From Actinoplanes siamensis (GTDB lineage: Bacteria > Actinomycetota > Actinomycetes > Mycobacteriales > Micromonosporaceae): a stretch of DNA of 64,000 bases. Position 1 is the first letter of the stretch, and each line of letters begins with the position of its first letter. Made by a program: the position numbers and the translations under genes. Where the stretch lies: contig NZ_BOMW01000046.1 in NCBI RefSeq assembly GCF_016862395.1, positions 42,680-106,679 of the forward strand. Reading direction: 5' to 3'. The notes under the pieces are model-generated. The model was given only the letters and a program-made list of their open reading frames with translations, was not told the origin of the DNA and did not search any database. Below, piece after piece: positions 10,237-18,363 of this stretch.

Positions 10237-10406
10237 CCGTCCGGCCGCCGTGGCCCGCTACGGGCCCGCCTCCTGCCGTGGGCGGCCCTGCTCCGGGGCG
10301 TGTCGTCCAGCCGTGGGCCCTACGCGGTGTGCCCACGGAGTGTTGTGCGAGGGGCGCCCGCGCGATGGTGGGGGAGGGGCGCTCACGGAGCGTCGGGCGG
10401 GCGCGC

Positions 10407-10496
10407 TCAGGGCGTGTTGTGCGAGGCCAGGACGAAGAGCAGGACGACCCACGCGGTCATGACGGTGAAGCCGAGGGGAGCGATCAGGTTCTTCAT
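10407..10496 (-). CDS. Possible 29-aa single-pass membrane peptide
   Basis: A very short frame encoding Met-Lys-Asn-Leu, one hydrophobic helix (FTVMTAWVVLLFVLA) and a short polar end. An AGGTGG ribosome binding site lies seven bases before the ATG. The composition is what one expects of a real small membrane peptide rather than a chance frame in GC-rich DNA, but no family is recognised. It stands alone between the VWA operon and the two-component genes. Confidence 0.45.
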   Translation of the reverse strand: MKNLIAPLGFTVMTAWVVLLFVLASHNTP

Positions 10497-10654
10497 GGTG
10501 GAGCCACCTACTTCCGCTTCGTGACGGGCGGTGAACGAGCGCGGGTCACGTCGCGGCCATGCCCGTTCCCGGCGTCGCGGCGCGCACGACACGGCCGGCC
10601 CCCCGCAAGGCAGGGTCGAGCCGGTGGGAACGGGTGGGAGAGTCTGGTCAGCGG

Positions 10655-10708
10655 TCAGAAACGCTGACGAGCGTCCCGGCCACGACTAGGAGGATCGCTA
10701 TCTCGCAC
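10655..10708 (-). CDS. Possible 17-aa ORF with an ideal ribosome binding site
   Basis: GTG start eight bases after GGAGGTGATC, a near-perfect complement of the 16S rRNA 3' end. It encodes 17 polar, Arg/Asp-rich residues. Its ribosome binding site is the 5' arm of a hairpin (10688-10721) when read on the minus strand. It could be a leader peptide or a chance match; the annotation rests on the ribosome binding site alone. Confidence 0.25.
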   Translation of the reverse strand: MRDSDPPSRGRDARQRF

Positions 10709-10721
10709 AGCGATCACCTCC
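10688..10721. terminator. Hairpin with Shine-Dalgarno-like arms
   Basis: Inverted repeat AGGAGGATCGCT (10688-10699) and AGCGATCACCTCC (10709-10721): seven perfect base pairs next to the loop, then four or more after a one-base bulge. It lies about 100 bases after the response-regulator stop and may terminate that operon. The surrounding 10497-10818 gap shows little else apart from a TTAAAGACTACTTAAG dyad-like stretch near 10760. Confidence 0.45.
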
Positions 10722-10818
10722 GCAAAGTCGTCGGGCCAGGGCCGCCGGGAACTGTACCCCTTAAAGACTACTTAAGAAACTCAGGCTCCACACAGGTGGC
10801 CCGGACCACCCGGACGGG

Positions 10819-11466
10819 TCACTCGCCCGCGGCCACCAGGCCGGTCTCGTAGGCGAAGACCACCGCCTGCGCCCGGTCCCGGAGCGAGAGTTTCGTCAGG
10901 ATCCGCCCCACGTGCGTCTTCACCGTCTGCTCCGCGACCACCAGGTCGGCGGCGATCTCCTGGTTCGACCGGCCGCGGGCGATCAGCCGCAGAACCTCGG
11001 TCTCGCGCGGGGTGAGCGCGTTCAGCGCCACCGGCCGGGGCCGGTGCTTGCGCGGGCGGTCGGCGAACTCGGCGATCAGCCGGCGCGTCACCGAGGGCGC
11101 CAGCAGCGCCTCGCCAGCCGCCACCACCCGCACCGCGTGGACCAGGTCGGCGGCCGGGGCGTCCTTGAGCAGGAAACCACTGGCGCCGGCGCGCAGGGCC
11201 TCGTACACATAATCATCAAGGTCGAAGGTGGTCAGGATGAGAATCCGGGGGCCTCCGGCCAGGCGCCGGGTCGCCTCCAGCCCGTCCATCACCGGCATCC
11301 GCACGTCCATCAGCACGACGTCGGGGTTCAGCGTGCGGGTCGCCGTGATCGCCGCCGCGCCGTCCGCGGCGTCGCCGACCACCAGCAGGTCGGGCTGCGC
11401 GGCCAGCAGCGCGCCGAAGCCCTGCCGCACCATCGCCTGATCGTCCGCGATCAACACTCTGATCAT
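10819..11466 (-). CDS. NarL/LuxR-type response regulator
   Basis: DNA-binding response regulator of 215 aa. Receiver domain about 1-120 with acidic pocket DD (IADDQAMV), phospho-acceptor Asp in NPDVVLMDVRMP, switch Thr in ILILTTFD and Lys in FLLKDAP; LuxR-type helix-turn-helix at the C-terminus (LTPRETEVLRLIARGRSNQE). It is coupled to the upstream histidine kinase by an ATGA overlap (11463-11466). Targets are unknown, though autoregulation is common in this class. Confidence 0.96.
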   Translation of the reverse strand: MIRVLIADDQAMVRQGFGALLAAQPDLLVVGDAADGAAAITATRTLNPDVVLMDVRMPVMDGLEATRRLAGGPRILILTTFDLDDYVYEALRAGASGFLLKDAPAADLVHAVRVVAAGEALLAPSVTRRLIAEFADRPRKHRPRPVALNALTPRETEVLRLIARGRSNQEIAADLVVAEQTVKTHVGRILTKLSLRDRAQAVVFAYETGLVAAGE

Positions 11467-12671
11467 CGCGCCTCCGGCTGCCGTGGGATGCGGGCGAGCA
11501 CCTGGTAGCCGCCCTCGCCGTCCGGCCCGGCGGTCAGCTCGCCACCGAGCAGTGCCACCCTCTCACGCATCCCGGTCAATCCATGACCCGGCTTGTGCCC
11601 GGCGCCGGGCGCGGTGGTCAGCTCGTTGACGACCCGCAACTCCAGGAGATCGCCATCGGCGCGAGCGGTCAGCCGGACCGGGCCGCCGGGCGCGTGCCGG
11701 GCCGCGTTGGCCAGGGCTTCCTGCATGATCCGGTACGCCGTGAGCCCGGCCGTCCCGTCGATCCCGGCCAGGGTCGGCAGGTCGCCGGTGACCGGCAGCC
11801 CGGCCTTGCGGGCGGTGGCCACCAGCTCGGCGATCTCCGCGTACCCCGGCTGCGGCGCCCGTTCCGCCGCCTGGTCCGCCGAGCGCAGCACCCCGAGCAG
11901 CCGGCGCATGTCGGTGAGCGCCTCCCGGGCCGCTCCGGCGATCGAGGCCAGCTCGTCCTTCGCCTCGTCGGGCAACCCGGCCAAACGGTACGGCGCCGTT
12001 TCGGCCTGCACCGCGATCATCGACATGTGGTGCGCCACCACGTCGTGCATCTCCCGGGCGATCCGGGCGCGTTCCTCCAGCACCGCGCGTCTGGCCCGCT
12101 CCAGCTCGTTCAGCTCGGTCTGCTCGGCGAGCAGCTCGCGGGTGCGGCGGCGGGCGGAGGCGATGTTGCCGAGCGCCGCGACCGCCACGATCATGATGCT
12201 CGCGCCCCCGGAGTTCTTCCCGCCGAGCAGCAGGACTCCGATCACGGTGAGCGTGGTGGCCCAGAGGGTGACCAGCGAGCTGCTGACCGTGGCGAGGCGG
12301 CCGAGCACGAACAGCGTGCCGAGGATCTGCACGGTGTTCCACGGCCAGGGCTCCTCCGGCCCGGCGTCGACCACGCCCAGGAAGACCATCACGAACGTGA
12401 GCCGCCACGCGTTCACCGGCAGTCGGTAGCAGACGGCGACCGGCAGCACCGACCCGATCGCCAGGATCGCGATCAGGATCGTCGGTACGTCGCGGTGGGC
12501 GAGCAGGTACTCGTAGGCCGCCGCGCCGATTCCGACCAGCCCGACAAGGATCAACGGAAGCAGATATCGCAGCCGGCCGCGGGCGGGTGGGCGCGGCGCC
12601 TCCCGGCCGAACGTGAGCCGAACCAACGGCCCCATTACACCGTTTCGCGACCCTGGGCCAGTACTCTCCAT
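11463..12671 (-). CDS. Sensor histidine kinase (HisKA_3, NarX/DesK type)
   Basis: Membrane sensor kinase of 402 aa. About five or six transmembrane helices fill residues 35-165, followed by a short coiled coil. The dimerisation/phosphorylation motif is REMHDVVAHHMSMI (His acceptor), then HATPase_c with N box ALANAARHA and G box GHGLTGMRERV. With almost no extracytoplasmic domain it probably senses the membrane itself. It forms a two-gene operon with the response regulator. The start is ATG at 12671; an in-frame ATG at 12635 is possible. It is divergent from fabG. Confidence 0.95.
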   Translation of the reverse strand: MESTGPGSRNGVMGPLVRLTFGREAPRPPARGRLRYLLPLILVGLVGIGAAAYEYLLAHRDVPTILIAILAIGSVLPVAVCYRLPVNAWRLTFVMVFLGVVDAGPEEPWPWNTVQILGTLFVLGRLATVSSSLVTLWATTLTVIGVLLLGGKNSGGASIMIVAVAALGNIASARRRTRELLAEQTELNELERARRAVLEERARIAREMHDVVAHHMSMIAVQAETAPYRLAGLPDEAKDELASIAGAAREALTDMRRLLGVLRSADQAAERAPQPGYAEIAELVATARKAGLPVTGDLPTLAGIDGTAGLTAYRIMQEALANAARHAPGGPVRLTARADGDLLELRVVNELTTAPGAGHKPGHGLTGMRERVALLGGELTAGPDGEGGYQVLARIPRQPEAR

Positions 12672-12763
12672 CCCCAGCAGGGTAGGGCGCGGTGACCGTA
12701 CTGTCGTCGCCCTGCGGTACCCCCTACCCGGGTATGACCCGTACCTCGTTGAAGGAGTGCGCT

Positions 12764-13468
12764 GTGCCTCGCACCGTGTTGGTGACCGGCGGAAACCGCG
12801 GCATCGGCCTGGCCATCGCCCGGGCGTTCGCCGACCAGGGCGACCGGGTCGTCGTCACCCACCGCGGATCGGGCGCGCCCGACGGCCTGCTCGGCGTGCA
12901 GTGCGACATCACCGACGCGGCGTCGGTCGACGCCGCGTTCAGCTTCGTGGAGTCCGAGATCGGCCCGGTCGAGGTCGTGGTCGCCAACGCCGGCATCACC
13001 GACGACACGCTGCTGCTGCGGATGTCCGAGGAGCAGTTCGAGCGGGTCCTGGACACGAACCTGACCGGCGCGTTCCGGGTCGCCAAGCGGGCCAGCGGCA
13101 AGATGTTGCGGGCCAAGTGGGGCCGGTTGATCTTCATCTCGTCGGTGATCGGCCTGTACGGCGGTCCCGGCCAGGTGAACTACGCCGCGTCGAAGGCGGG
13201 CCTGGTCGGCATGGCCCGTAGCATCACGCGGGAGTTGGGCACCCGGAACATCACGGCGAACGTGGTGGCCCCGGGGTTCATCCAGACCGAGATGACAGAC
13301 GTCTTGCCGGAGTCGCGCAAGGCCGAGATCATCAAGGCCGTCCCGGCCGGTCGCCTCGCGACTGCCGACGAGGTCGCCGCGGCGGTGACCTTCCTGGCGA
13401 GCGACAGTGCGGCGTACATCTCGGGCGCCGTGCTGCCGGTCGACGGGGGACTCGGGATGGGGCACTGA
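12764..13468 (+). CDS. fabG: 3-oxoacyl-[ACP] reductase
   Basis: NADPH-dependent reductase of the fatty-acid elongation cycle (FASII), 234 aa. Rossmann motif TGGNRGIG at residues 8-15, NAG at 75-77, and the SDR catalytic residues S127, Y140 and K144 (NYAASK). The GTG at 12764 is chosen because GAAGGAG lies just upstream and the protein then starts MPRTVLVTGG as FabG proteins do; the longer frame adds 24 non-homologous residues. It is the first gene of a cluster matching the mycobacterial mabA-inhA-hemZ order, which suggests the role in long-chain fatty-acid synthesis. Confidence 0.96.
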   Translation: MPRTVLVTGGNRGIGLAIARAFADQGDRVVVTHRGSGAPDGLLGVQCDITDAASVDAAFSFVESEIGPVEVVVANAGITDDTLLLRMSEEQFERVLDTNLTGAFRVAKRASGKMLRAKWGRLIFISSVIGLYGGPGQVNYAASKAGLVGMARSITRELGTRNITANVVAPGFIQTEMTDVLPESRKAEIIKAVPAGRLATADEVAAAVTFLASDSAAYISGAVLPVDGGLGMGH

Positions 13469-13493
13469 AATCCGAGAACTTTTTCAGGAGAGA

Positions 13494-14264
13494 ATGTTGT
13501 CTGGACTGCTGGCCGGCAAACGGCTGCTCGTCACCGGCGTCATCACCGACGCCTCGATCGCCTTCTCGGTGGCGAAGCTCGCGCAGGAGAACGGCGCCAC
13601 CGTCGTGCTGACCGGCTTCGGCCGGCTCTCGCTGGTGGAGCGGATCGCCAAGCGGCTCCCGGAGCCGGCGCCGGTCATCGAATTGGACGTGACCAACCAG
13701 GAGCACCTGGACTCGCTGGGTTCGCGGGTCCGCGAGCACGTCGACGGGCTGGACGGCGTGGTCCACTCGATCGGCTTCGCCCCGCAGAGCGCGCTCGGCG
13801 GCACCTTCCTGGAGACGCCGTGGGAGGACGTCGCGCAGGCGCTGCACGTCTCCACGTACTCCTACAAGTCGCTGGCCACCGCGTGCCTGCCGCTGATGGA
13901 CCAGGGCGGCTCGATCGTCGGCATGACCTTCGACGCGACCAAGGCGTACCCGCTCTACGACTGGATGGGCGTGGCCAAGGCCGGGCTCGAGTCGGCGTCC
14001 CGCTACCTCGCCATGTACCTGGGCAAGCACGGGATCCGCAGCAACATCGTGTCGGCCGGGCCGCTGCGCACGATGGCCGCCAAGTCGATCCCCGGTTTCA
14101 GCGACTTCGAGGACGCCTGGACCCGGCGGGCACCGCTGGGCTGGGAGCTGGAGAACCCGGAGCCGACCGCCAAGGCGGTCTGCGCCCTGCTCTCCGACTG
14201 GTTCCCGGCCACCACGGGGGAGATGGTGCACGTCGACGGGGGTTACCACGCGATCGCCGCGTGA
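13494..14264 (+). CDS. fabI: Enoyl-[ACP] reductase, InhA/FabI type
   Basis: NADH-dependent last step of each FASII cycle, 256 aa. GVITDASIAF near the N-terminus is the FabI/InhA cofactor signature; catalytic Tyr155 and Lys162 sit in the Y-x6-K motif YDWMGVAK, and HSIGF (S92) corresponds to the isoniazid-NAD-contacting serine region of M. tuberculosis InhA. The ATG at 13494 follows AGGAGA and is 25 bases after fabG, fitting a shared transcript. The closest layout is the actinobacterial InhA clade rather than E. coli FabI. Confidence 0.96.
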   Translation: MLSGLLAGKRLLVTGVITDASIAFSVAKLAQENGATVVLTGFGRLSLVERIAKRLPEPAPVIELDVTNQEHLDSLGSRVREHVDGLDGVVHSIGFAPQSALGGTFLETPWEDVAQALHVSTYSYKSLATACLPLMDQGGSIVGMTFDATKAYPLYDWMGVAKAGLESASRYLAMYLGKHGIRSNIVSAGPLRTMAAKSIPGFSDFEDAWTRRAPLGWELENPEPTAKAVCALLSDWFPATTGEMVHVDGGYHAIAA

Positions 14265-14330
14265 GTGACACCGCTGACAGCCGACGGGTTGCGGCGGCGC
14301 CGCCGGCCGGCCCGGTGGCAGGATGGTCGG

Positions 14331-15362
14331 GTGGTTTACGACGCGTTCGTCCTGCTCTCCTTCGGTGGGCCCGAGAAACCCGATGACGTGATGCCGTTCC
14401 TGCGCAACGTGGTGCGTGGGCGCGGCGTTCCGGACGAGCGCCTCGCCGAGGTGCGTGAGCACTACATGCACTTCGGCGGGGTCTCCCCGATCAACCAGCA
14501 GTGCCGCGACCTGCTGGCCGCGGTGGACACCGAGTTCGCCGCGCACGGCATCGGCCTGCCGACGTACTGGGGCAATCGCAACTGGCACCCGATGCTCGCC
14601 GACATCGTGGCGCGGATGCGCGACGACGGGGTCGAGCACGCGCTCGGCTTCGCCACCAGCGCGTACGGCGGCTATTCCTCCTGCCGGCAGTACTGGGAGG
14701 ACATCGCCGCGGCGCGCAAGCACGTCGGGCCGAAGGCGCCGGTGATCAGCAAGCTGCGGCAGTTCCACGACCACCCGGGCTTCGTCGAGCCGCACGCCGA
14801 GGCGGTCCGCGCCGCGCTGGCGACCCTCGACCCGGCCCGCCGCGGCACCACCCGGATCGTCTTCACCGCGCACTCCGTGCCGATCGGCATGGCCCGCAAC
14901 GCGGGTCCCACCGGCGGGCGCTACACCGCGCAGCTGGAGGAGACCGCCCGGCTGGTGCACGAGCGGGCCGCCGGTGACCTGGGCTACGACCTGGTCTGGC
15001 AGAGCCGTTCCGGCCCGCCGCAGGTGCCCTGGCTGGAGCCGGACGTCAACGACCACCTGGCGGCGCTCGCCGAGAAGGGCATCACCGACGTGGTGGTCAG
15101 CCCGATCGGGTTCGTCTCCGACCACCTGGAGGTGATCTGGGACCTGGACAACGAGGCGAAGGACACCGCGTCCCGGCTCGGTCTCGGCTACGCCCGCGCG
15201 GCCACCCCCGGCGTCCACCCGAAGTTCGTCTCGATGGTCCGCGAGCTGGTCGAGGAACGGCTGCATGATCATCGCCACACGACACTCGGTACGCTGCCGA
15301 CCTGGGACGTCTGCCCGGCGAACTGCTGCCCACCTGCGAAGCGACCTGGAGCCGTGCAATGA
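14331..15362 (+). CDS. hemH: Ferrochelatase (coproporphyrin III type)
   Basis: Inserts ferrous iron into a porphyrin. In actinobacteria the substrate is coproporphyrin III (CpfC, coproporphyrin-dependent haem pathway). The protein is 343 aa. FTAHSVPIGMA holds the conserved catalytic His region and VSPIGFVSDHLEV the second signature. Cysteines fitting the actinobacterial [2Fe-2S] cluster are present: one in YSSCRQYWED and three near the C-terminus in CPANCCPP. The GTG at 14331 gives the expected N-terminus VVYDAFVLLSFGGPE. It is the third gene of the fab operon and overlaps the HAD gene start by four bases. Confidence 0.94.
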   Translation: MVYDAFVLLSFGGPEKPDDVMPFLRNVVRGRGVPDERLAEVREHYMHFGGVSPINQQCRDLLAAVDTEFAAHGIGLPTYWGNRNWHPMLADIVARMRDDGVEHALGFATSAYGGYSSCRQYWEDIAAARKHVGPKAPVISKLRQFHDHPGFVEPHAEAVRAALATLDPARRGTTRIVFTAHSVPIGMARNAGPTGGRYTAQLEETARLVHERAAGDLGYDLVWQSRSGPPQVPWLEPDVNDHLAALAEKGITDVVVSPIGFVSDHLEVIWDLDNEAKDTASRLGLGYARAATPGVHPKFVSMVRELVEERLHDHRHTTLGTLPTWDVCPANCCPPAKRPGAVQ

Positions 15363-16138
15363 AGGAACGCAAAGCCATCGAGAGCTGGCTCACCGACATG
15401 GACGGGGTGCTGGTCCACGAGGGCCAGCCGGTGCCCGGCGCGCCCGAGTTCGTCAACCGGATGAAGGCGTCCGGCAAGCCGTTCCTGATCCTCACCAACA
15501 ACTCCATCTACACCCCGCGTGACCTGCAGGCCCGGCTCACCCGGATGGGCTTCGACGTGGACGAGCAGTCGATCTGGACGGCCGCGCTGGCCACCGCGCA
15601 GTTCCTGGCCGACCAGCGGCCCGGCGGCACGGCGTACGTGATCGGCGAGGCCGGCCTGACCACCGCGATGCACGCCGCGGGCTACGTGCTGACCGAGTTC
15701 GACCCGGACTACGTGGTGCTCGGCGAGACCCGGACGTACAGCTTCGAGGCGATCACCAAGGCGATCCGGCTGATCAACGGCGGCGCCCGGTTCATCTGCA
15801 CCAACCCGGACGCGACCGGCCCGTCCACCGAGGGCCTGCTGCCCGCGGCCGGCTCGGTCGCCGCGATGGTGTCCAAGGCGACAGGCGTGAAGCCGTACTT
15901 CGTCGGCAAGCCGAACCCGATGATGATGCGCTCGGCGCTGAACGCGATCGGCGCGCACAGCGAGACCACCGCGATGATCGGCGACCGGATGGACACCGAC
16001 GTGCTCTGCGGTCTCGAGGCCGGGCTGGAGACGATCCTGGTGCTCACCGGCATCAGCAGCCGGATGGAGTCGGAGACCTACCCGTACCGCCCGTCCCGCA
16101 TCGTCAACTCGGTCGCCGACCTGATCGACGAGATCTGA
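15359..16138 (+). CDS. HAD-superfamily hydrolase (NagD-like)
   Basis: Phosphatase-like HAD IIA protein of 259 aa. Motif I DMDGVL (nucleophile Asp), motif II LTNN, motif III Lys in VGKPNPMMM, and motif IV GDRMDTD are all present, with the C2 cap between motifs II and III. The family dephosphorylates small phosphorylated metabolites; the substrate is unknown. It is the last gene of the fabG-fabI-hemH transcript (ATGA overlap), so it may clean up a metabolite of lipid or haem synthesis (inference). It ends head-to-head with the HTH/helical-repeat gene, with no gap. Confidence 0.92.
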   Translation: MKERKAIESWLTDMDGVLVHEGQPVPGAPEFVNRMKASGKPFLILTNNSIYTPRDLQARLTRMGFDVDEQSIWTAALATAQFLADQRPGGTAYVIGEAGLTTAMHAAGYVLTEFDPDYVVLGETRTYSFEAITKAIRLINGGARFICTNPDATGPSTEGLLPAAGSVAAMVSKATGVKPYFVGKPNPMMMRSALNAIGAHSETTAMIGDRMDTDVLCGLEAGLETILVLTGISSRMESETYPYRPSRIVNSVADLIDEI

Positions 16139-17368
16139 TCAGCCGGACGGTTCCGGGAGGTGACTTCCGGGACCGTCCTCGTAGTCGTGCCGGATCCGGG
16201 CGCGCTGGGTGACCCGCACCAGGCTGGCCAGCCGGATCCGCGCGCGGTCCGGCAGCTGTTTGAGGATGAGCTGGCGGTCGTGCATCGGCACCACGGAGAG
16301 CAGCAGCGCCGCCGAGGTGACCGGCATGTCGGCGAGCGTCATGGCCATCCGGCTGGGGGACACGATCTGGGCCAGCCGGCGACGCGAGTCCGCCTCCATC
16401 TCGACCGACAGCAACTCGGTGAAGTCGGCCATAGGCATCGCGTCCAGCAGGACCCGCAAGGTCGGCGGGCGGCATTTGATCACCACGAAGGAGAGCCGGT
16501 CCGGGTTCTGCACCAGGGCCGGCATGATCTGCAGTTTCTGGCGCAGGTGCGCCCGGCTGAAGATGATCAGCAGCGACTCCGGCGGAACGTGTCTGAGCAC
16601 CTCCGCCTTGGCCGCGTCGGGCCGCAGGTCGGCCAGGATCTGCGCGGCCAGCTCCGGGTCGACGGCGGCGAGCATCTGGGCCGCGTCGTGCGACGGCACC
16701 CGGGCGACCACGTCGGTGGCCAGCAGCGGGGGCAGCGAACCCAGGATGTGCGCCGACTTGCGGGTGTTGAGCGTCGAGATCAGCAGGTCGGCCAGCTCGC
16801 GGTCGCCGCTGAGCGCCAGGCGCCGGACGAGATCCGCGGGCAGCGAGTTGAGCACCAGGCCGGCCAGCGTCCCGGGCAGGGACTTGAGGATCTCCGGCAC
16901 CCGGCGGGGGTGGGAGTTCAGGATGTAGCCGACGATCTCCTGCCGGCTGGCGTGCAGCGTCGTGGAGTTCATCTTCGCCGGGTCGTGCCCGGTCTCGTCG
17001 ATGTATTCGGCGATCTGCGGCGGGGACCTGCGCCGCGGGGTGGCGACCAGGGGATGGGTCGGTTGGATGCTGGGCTCGGGCGCGGAGGGGGCGTCCCCGT
17101 CCTCGTGGTCGCGAGCCCGGACCCACAAGGTGCGGAACTCCTCGGCGTCCCCGCCGAGAGCCTGCACGATCGCGTGGAGAATGGGCCAGGTCGGCACGCC
17201 GCGGGTGCCGGTGAGCGCCATGTGAACGGCGGTGTGGCTGAGCGTGCGATGGGTGGAGTCGGCGATGGCGCGCATGCTGGGCTCGCCGGCATATCGGTGT
17301 AAACGGTGTAGGCGGTGGAACAGCTCCTGGACCGGTCCCGCCGGGCCGGCATAGCGCCGCAGTGGCAT
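16139..17368 (-). CDS. HTH-like domain plus alpha-helical repeat protein
   Basis: A 409-aa cytosolic protein of unusual design. Residues 1-85 match the N-terminal domain seen in many actinobacterial regulators and NTPase/repeat proteins (RYAGEPSMRAIADSTHRTLS, then TWPILHAIVQALGGD), probably a helix-turn-helix. After a Pro-rich linker, residues about 115-390 are short helical repeats (LPGTLAGLVLNSLPADLVRR, LAAQILADLRPDAAKAEVLR) resembling MgtE N-terminal or FliG-type superhelices. There is no membrane segment. The ATG start has GGAGGAG about 10 bases upstream. Role unknown; perhaps a regulator or scaffold. Confidence 0.78.
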   Translation of the reverse strand: MPLRRYAGPAGPVQELFHRLHRLHRYAGEPSMRAIADSTHRTLSHTAVHMALTGTRGVPTWPILHAIVQALGGDAEEFRTLWVRARDHEDGDAPSAPEPSIQPTHPLVATPRRRSPPQIAEYIDETGHDPAKMNSTTLHASRQEIVGYILNSHPRRVPEILKSLPGTLAGLVLNSLPADLVRRLALSGDRELADLLISTLNTRKSAHILGSLPPLLATDVVARVPSHDAAQMLAAVDPELAAQILADLRPDAAKAEVLRHVPPESLLIIFSRAHLRQKLQIMPALVQNPDRLSFVVIKCRPPTLRVLLDAMPMADFTELLSVEMEADSRRRLAQIVSPSRMAMTLADMPVTSAALLLSVVPMHDRQLILKQLPDRARIRLASLVRVTQRARIRHDYEDGPGSHLPEPSG

Positions 17369-17548
17369 CGCGTGCTCTCCTCCACGCTTTCGGCCTCAGG
17401 TGGAAGCCGTACGTCAGCCTGGTGTAAACATCCGTAAGCCAGCTATGGTTGAGCCGCCGATTCGCCGCTAAATAGCAACGTCACCTGGTGGCGGCCCCCT
17501 TTCCGGGGGCGGCGGCTCGGTGCCCGAGGTGTCGCTGTCCTCGTCGCT

Positions 17549-17755
17549 CTGGAAGGCCCGAAGGCGCGTCACCCGACCACACGAGATGCCCTCACCTTCG
17601 TGGTGAGGGCATCTTGCGTCCGGCGGATGCCCTGGAACAGGGAAAGGGCCCGGGGCGCAAGGATCGCTTCCGCACACCGGGCCGTTCCCGAGATGCCGTG
17701 CTGCCGAAAGGGTTACCTGGAAGGCCCGAACAGCGCGTCACCCAACCACACGAGA
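17549..17755. repeat. Two 38/39-bp direct repeats
   Basis: Copies at 17549-17586 and 17717-17755 share CTGGAAGGCCCGAA, GCGCGTCACCC and ACCACACGAGA with only a few differences, 168 bases apart. A strong hairpin starts at the end of the first copy. The pair may be the scar of a local duplication or of an excised element; nothing between them looks mobile. Confidence 0.6.
17585..17613. terminator. Perfect 12-bp hairpin with UUCG-type loop
   Basis: GATGCCCTCACC, loop TTCGT, GGTGAGGGCATC, then TTGCG. This is one of the most stable hairpins in the window and sits in the gene-poor stretch after 17470. It is symmetric, so it could stop transcription in either direction. No gene ends immediately next to it on the plus strand. 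Confidence 0.6.
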
Positions 17756-17991
17756 CTCCTGACACCCAGGGCCGCTTCTTGGTGGCCCCGCAGCATCAGG
17801 CAAAACTCACCTGCGTGAAGTCCTGGACGTACGAATCGCCAGGATCCGCCATGCCGCGCGCGCAGCCTGGCTCGCCCGTCGGAGAGCCGGCGGCGTAACC
17901 GCCCGGCCGCTCGTCGCACGCCAGTCCATACTCGGCGGAGTCCTCCCGGTTTATCCGGATCGGATTCCGCCGCTGGTGAACCTTCGTCCAT
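17713..17991 (-). CDS. Possible small basic protein, 92 aa
   Basis: Supported mainly by a very good ribosome binding site (AGGAGG, RC of 18000-18005, eight bases before the ATG). The product is Arg-rich (RRAAGRLRRRLSDGRARLRA) with a more hydrophobic C-terminal third. It uses a TTA leucine codon, rare in such genomes. Its 3' end runs through the second 38-bp direct repeat, which is unusual for a conserved gene. No family is recognised; it could be a decayed gene. Confidence 0.35.
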   Translation of the reverse strand: MDEGSPAAESDPDKPGGLRRVWTGVRRAAGRLRRRLSDGRARLRARHGGSWRFVRPGLHAGEFCLMLRGHQEAALGVRSLVWLGDALFGPSR

Positions 17992-18319
17992 TCCCCATCC
18001 CTCCTAGGCAGGACCGGTTCGCCCATCAGGTGCGATCGGTCTTTCGTCCGGAGGAGGTTGGTGCAATGGTGTTGGTTCGAACCCGGCCGGCCCGTTGGGT
18101 GGGGGCAGGTCGTGTGTCCAACGGTGCCGGGTTGATCCGTTGTGCGCAAGTAACGTGAACCGTGGCATCAACGTGAGAAAGACTGATCGTTCACTCATCG
18201 TGATGTCACAATTGGACATTTGCCTATAAAACGTCCCGCGTCGGCTACGAAACGGCAACATATCCATCGGCGACTCGCGGAGGATTGCCGGCTTTGCTCT
18301 TTTCGGGGATCTGGGATTA

Positions 18320-18335
18320 TGTGATCGGAATCACA
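18320..18335. promoter_or_regulatory. CRP-type operator TGTGA-N6-TCACA
   Basis: TGTGATCGGAATCACA is an exact match to the CRP-family consensus TGTGA-N6-TCACA, used by E. coli CRP and also by M. tuberculosis Rv3676. It lies 104 bases before the small-ORF ribosome binding site start codon at 18424 in an otherwise gene-free region. Confidence 0.55.
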
Positions 18336-18351
18336 GTCAACTGACTAAGCG

Positions 18352-18363
18352 CAATGCGCATTG
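18352..18363. promoter_or_regulatory. 12-bp perfect palindrome
   Basis: CAATGCGCATTG, followed after four bases by a further CAATG half. It lies 16 bases downstream of the CRP-like site and may be a second operator or an RNA hairpin near the 5' end of the small-ORF transcript. Confidence 0.35.

Noticed and set aside
17488..17898. Rightward 136-aa ORF in the gene-poor region
   Set aside because: Runs through both direct repeats and the hairpin, lacks a ribosome binding site and has Pro/Arg-rich composition typical of chance frames.
18055..18110. tRNA-like GGTTCGAACCC T-arm motif
   Set aside because: The 5-bp stem needs two G-T pairs, and no acceptor, D or anticodon arms can be folded in the upstream 60 bases.
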